DNA from: Enterocloster clostridioformis
GTDB taxonomy: Bacteria > Bacillota > Clostridia > Lachnospirales > Lachnospiraceae
NCBI RefSeq assembly: GCF_020297485.1
Contig: NZ_JAIWZC010000001.1
Coordinates: 558,001 to 622,000 of the forward strand
Length of the DNA stretch: 64,000 nucleotides
Reading direction: 5' to 3'
Shown: piece by piece, positions 61,508 through 64,000 of the stretch
How the letters are laid out: each line of letters opens with the position of its first letter
Position numbering within the stretch: position 1 is the first letter of the stretch
Notes under the pieces: generated by a model
Told to the model about the DNA's origin: nothing
What the model saw: only the letters and a program-made list of their open reading frames with translations
Databases searched by the model: none
Program-made: the position numbers and the translations under genes

Positions 61508-61734
61508 GGACTGCCGGAGAGAATCGTCAGGCAGTGCTGTCAGACGCCGGTTCCTGCCAAATGCAGGGCCGGCGCCTCAAGGCCGCCGGGTTATGGATGA
61601 ATTTAAAGCAATTACACGAAGGCCATGCCGGGTTTTGCTTAAGTGCTTTAAATTTGGCTATAACGTTCCATGGGCATGGAAGGATATCCATGGGATGAGG
61701 CACGTCAACGAATTAATCAGAAAAGGATGATAGT

Positions 61735-62415
61735 ATGCAGATTGTAAACATCATAACACAGTATTACCCATCATTTTTTAAGGCCCTGGGAATCACCCTG
61801 CAGATGACCGTGATATCTCTGCTCTGCGCGACGGTTCTGGGTGTTATTTTCGGCCTGTTCAAGGTCTCGGATTTCAAGATATTAAAACTCATTGCCGATG
61901 TCTATATTGACATCATCCGCGGAACGCCCCTGTTAGTACAGGTCATGATTATGATGTACGGCGTGGGAAGCGTTTTGAAGCCTTATGGTTTCCAGTGGAG
62001 CAATATAGGCGGCGCGTTTACGGCGGGCTGCGTGGCCCTGAGCCTTAACGCAGGGGCCTATATGGCGGAAATCATCCGCGGAGGCATCGAGGCTGTTGAC
62101 AAGGGCCAGATGGAGGCGGCCAGAAGTCTGGGGCTATCCTACGGCAAGGCCATGCGCAAGGTGATTCTGCCCCAGGCATTCAGGACCATGCTGCCCTCCA
62201 TCATCAATCAGTTCATCATCTCCCTGAAGGACACGTCCCTTGTATCTGTCATCGGACCCAGGGAGCTGACTCAGAACGGTAAGATTATCGCGGCCAATTC
62301 CGCTTCCATGGTTATGCCCATCTGGATCTGCGTGGCCCTTTTTTATCTGGTAGTCTGCACGATTCTGTCCAGGATTGCCAAGTATGTGGAGAGGAGAGTG
62401 TCCTATGGAAAATAA
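61735..62415 (+). CDS. Amino acid ABC importer, permease
   Basis: The 226-residue protein has five hydrophobic helices, with [15 protein letters not shown] and the EAA loop [22 protein letters not shown], which docks on the ATPase. These are marks of the HisM/GlnP type. AAAGGATGA lies before the ATG. The ATPase gene overlaps its end by 11 bases. Confidence 0.95.
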   Translation: MQIVNIITQYYPSFFKALGITLQMTVISLLCATVLGVIFGLFKVSDFKILKLIADVYIDIIRGTPLLVQVMIMMYGVGSVLKPYGFQWSNIGGAFTAGCVALSLNAGAYMAEIIRGGIEAVDKGQMEAARSLGLSYGKAMRKVILPQAFRTMLPSIINQFIISLKDTSLVSVIGPRELTQNGKIIAANSASMVMPIWICVALFYLVVCTILSRIAKYVERRVSYGK

Positions 62416-63136
62416 GATTTCAGTCCATAACCTGAAAAAGAATTTCGGAAAGCTGGAAGTCCTTAAGGACATCAGCATTGAGATAAGAGAAGGGGAAGTG
62501 GTATGCATGATAGGCCCCTCCGGTTCCGGTAAGAGTACGTTTCTGCGGTGCCTGAACCGTCTGGAGAAGATCACATCCGGCCATGTGGTGGTGGACGGCC
62601 ATCCCATATCAGACCCTAACACCAACATCAACAAAGTGCGTGAAAACATCGGAATGGTGTTCCAGCATTTCAACCTGTTCCCCCATCTTACGGTGAAGGA
62701 GAACATTACCTTAGCTCCCACGGAATTAAAGCTCATGGGAAAAGAGGAAGCCGGCAGAAAGGCTCTTGAGCTGCTGGCCCGCGTGGGGCTGGCGGACAAG
62801 GCGGAGGCATATCCGGGACAGCTCTCCGGCGGACAGAAGCAGAGGGTGGCCATCGCGCGCTCCCTTGCCATGAATCCCGACATCATGCTGTTTGACGAGC
62901 CCACATCGGCCCTGGATCCTGAGATGGTGGGCGAGGTGCTGGAGGTCATGAAGCAGCTGGCAGCCGACGGCATGACCATGGTGGTGGTCACCCATGAGAT
63001 GGGATTTGCCAGGGAAGTGGCGGACCGGGTGGTGTTTATGGATGACGGATACATCGTGGAGGAAGGGACTCCCGATGAAGTGTTTGGAAATCCCAGGGAG
63101 GAAAGGACCAGGAGCTTTCTGGATAAGGTGCTGTAG
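62405..63136 (+). CDS. Amino acid ABC importer, ATPase
   Basis: The 243-residue protein has Walker [10 protein letters not shown] (35-43), the signature [17 protein letters not shown], Walker [15 protein letters not shown] and the switch histidine in [10 protein letters not shown]. It is most like GlnQ/ArtP. ATG 62405 follows GAGGAGAG. With the two upstream genes it forms a complete polar amino acid importer. Confidence 0.95.
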   Translation: MENKISVHNLKKNFGKLEVLKDISIEIREGEVVCMIGPSGSGKSTFLRCLNRLEKITSGHVVVDGHPISDPNTNINKVRENIGMVFQHFNLFPHLTVKENITLAPTELKLMGKEEAGRKALELLARVGLADKAEAYPGQLSGGQKQRVAIARSLAMNPDIMLFDEPTSALDPEMVGEVLEVMKQLAADGMTMVVVTHEMGFAREVADRVVFMDDGYIVEEGTPDEVFGNPREERTRSFLDKVL

Positions 63137-63199
63137 ACATTCGGATTCCTTGGGGGATGAGCATAGAAGAACGAAGTGTGAATAAATGTTATACACAAT

Positions 63200-63244
63200 A
63201 ACAGGCTGCCCGGTCACGGCGAATCGGGCGGCCTGTTATTGTTC
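63200..63244 (+). terminator. Terminator of the amino acid importer operon
   Basis: AACAGGCTGCCCG (63200-63212) pairs with CGGGCGGCCTGTT (63225-63237) with one T-G pair, followed by ATTGTT. Confidence 0.75.
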
Positions 63245-63271
63245 CGGAAAGATAAAAGATTTCGGAACAAC

Positions 63272-63298
63272 AAAAAAGCCCTGCACACGCAAGGCTTT
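63272..63298 (-). terminator. Terminator of tRNA-Gly (minus strand)
   Basis: On the minus strand AAAGCCTTGC and GCAGGGCTTT form a stem around GTGT and are followed by TTT. It lies directly after the tRNA-Gly gene. Confidence 0.8.
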
Positions 63299-63301
63299 AA
63301 A

Positions 63302-63372
63302 AGCAGATGACGGGAATCGAACCCGCCTCCCCAGCTTGGGAAGCTGGTGTTCTACCGATGAACTACATCTGC
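63302..63372 (-). tRNA. tRNA-Gly (CCC)
   Basis: The minus strand folds with acceptor GCAGATG/CATCTGC, anticodon stem CCAGC/GCTGG, loop TTCCCAA (anticodon CCC for GGG) and T-loop TTCGATT. The gene is 71 bases long with no encoded CCA. Confidence 0.94.
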
Positions 63373-63526
63373 ACAACACTGATATTATATCATGTATTTT
63401 GGAAAATTCAAGTCTATTTTCTTATTTTTGTAAAAATTTATAATAATTTCTATGAATTTGATCCGGCCGTTATCCGGAAGTCAGGAGGGGATCCGGCCGG
63501 ATACGGGAATTTCTCATGGCCGGAAC

Positions 63527-63555
63527 TTGCCAAAACAATCTAAATATGGTTTAAT
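63527..63555 (+). promoter_or_regulatory. Promoter of the topoisomerase B-subunit gene
   Basis: TTGCCA (63527-63532), 17 bases, TTTAAT (63550-63555), 55 bases before the ATG. Confidence 0.5.
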
Positions 63556-63609
63556 ACAATAAGATGAAACATATGTACGCATCTGTACATAGCAATATGG
63601 AGGAATAGA

Positions 63610-64000
63610 ATGGCAAAGGAACAATATAATGCGGACAGTATTACGGTGCTGGAAGGACTGGAGGCGGTCCGTAAGCGTCCTGGTATGTATATAGGAGGTG
63701 TGGGAACCAAGGGGTTAAACCATCTGATTTATGAAATCATTGATAATGCGGTGGATGAGCACCTGGCCGGATTCTGCAGCAGTGTGTGGGTGACTTTGGA
63801 AGCAGACGGCTCCTGTACGGTCCGTGATAACGGCCGCGGAATCCCGGTCGGACTTCACAAAAAGGGCATATCAGCCGCCAGAATCGTACTGTCCACCCTT
63901 CATGCGGGCGGTAAATTCGATAACGACGCTTATAAGACCAGCGGAGGACTTCACGGTGTGGGTTCCTCCGTAGTTAATGCCCTGTCAGCCCATATGGACC
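63610..64000 (+). CDS. Type IIA topoisomerase B subunit (partial)
   Basis: The first 130 residues are visible: [35 protein letters not shown] with the ATP-binding Asn and Glu, [12 protein letters not shown] and [17 protein letters not shown]. These are the GHKL ATPase motifs of GyrB/ParE. No dnaA, dnaN or recF gene is near, so a topoisomerase IV ParE-type subunit or a second GyrB paralogue is more likely than the main gyrase gene. ATGGAGG stands before the ATG at 63610. The gene runs off the window. Confidence 0.93.
   Translation, partial: MAKEQYNADSITVLEGLEAVRKRPGMYIGGVGTKGLNHLIYEIIDNAVDEHLAGFCSSVWVTLEADGSCTVRDNGRGIPVGLHKKGISAARIVLSTLHAGGKFDNDAYKTSGGLHGVGSSVVNALSAHMD

Noticed and set aside
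61497..61730. 77-codon frame between the amino acid binding protein and permease genes
   Set aside because: It overlaps the previous stop region, has no ribosome binding site at any start and no recognisable features. I treat 61508-61734 as a non-coding spacer, though a 45-residue peptide from 61593 cannot be excluded.

Overview
The window looks like chromosomal DNA of a Gram-positive anaerobe of the family Lachnospiraceae, most like the Enterocloster / Clostridium clostridioforme group. The gene order codY-rpsB-tsf ... pyrH-frr-uppS-cdsA-dxr-rseP-ispG-polC, the Gram-positive PolC, the class III fructose bisphosphatase, strong AGGAGG ribosome binding sites and the many clostridial insertion elements all point there. 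The species assignment is inference from gene content, not from a database search.

Layout. (1) 1-2095: the end of codY, then rpsB and tsf. (2) 2078-19500: a mobile-element graveyard inserted between tsf and the genes that normally follow it. It starts with a fossil integrative element bounded by 18-bp direct repeats at the tsf 3' end; this holds a broken integrase, an IS200/IS605 copy and a BrnT/BrnA-like toxin-antitoxin pair. Next is an IS66-family element with perfect ends and an 8-bp target duplication, itself split by an IS91-like element that carries its own tyrosine recombinase. Then come a decayed GNAT toxin gene, a lipoprotein gene cut by an IS630-family element at CTAG, a 508-residue secreted protein, and a group II intron in the T-tract of a terminator between convergent genes. 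The region ends with scraps of lysR, a DUF6431-type gene, conjugative-transposon genes, a second IS66 element and a histidine kinase. (3) 19523-29017: ordinary accessory chromosome: LarA-like protein, DUF434 protein, ABC-F ATPase, a HEAT-like protein split by a frameshift, MscS channel, Gfo/Idh/MocA oxidoreductase and a degenerate GGDEF-EAL protein. (4) 29223-40326: the housekeeping run pyrH-frr-uppS-cdsA-dxr-rseP-ispG-polC (nucleotide metabolism, ribosome recycling, undecaprenyl and phospholipid precursors, MEP isoprenoid pathway, replication). (5) 40451-45440: a BMP-type nucleoside ABC importer operon. (6) 45567-49402: a sodium symporter, a self-regulating XRE/membrane-protein pair, a C_GCAxxG_C_C protein and a TDT transporter. 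(7) 49655-55318: copper handling (copA, csoR, a small HMA chaperone) around an MBOAT/SGNH acyl-transfer pair. (8) 55427-55722: tRNA-Pro(CGG), tRNA-Glu(CTC), tRNA-Thr(CGT). (9) 55963-63136: small unknown genes, an AI-2E family permease, fbp and a polar amino acid ABC importer. (10) tRNA-Gly(CCC) on the minus strand and the start of a type IIA topoisomerase B subunit running off the window.

The most noteworthy items are the tsf fossil element with its repeated arm-type sites, the nested IS66/IS91-like structure, the intron in the shared terminator, the lipoprotein gene cut by IS630, the tandem operators over the XRE promoter, the CsoR operator of copA, a palindrome abutting the amino-acid importer promoter, and four tRNA genes that all have C at the wobble position. 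I did not find a CRISPR array, rRNA, prophage or convincing new defence system.
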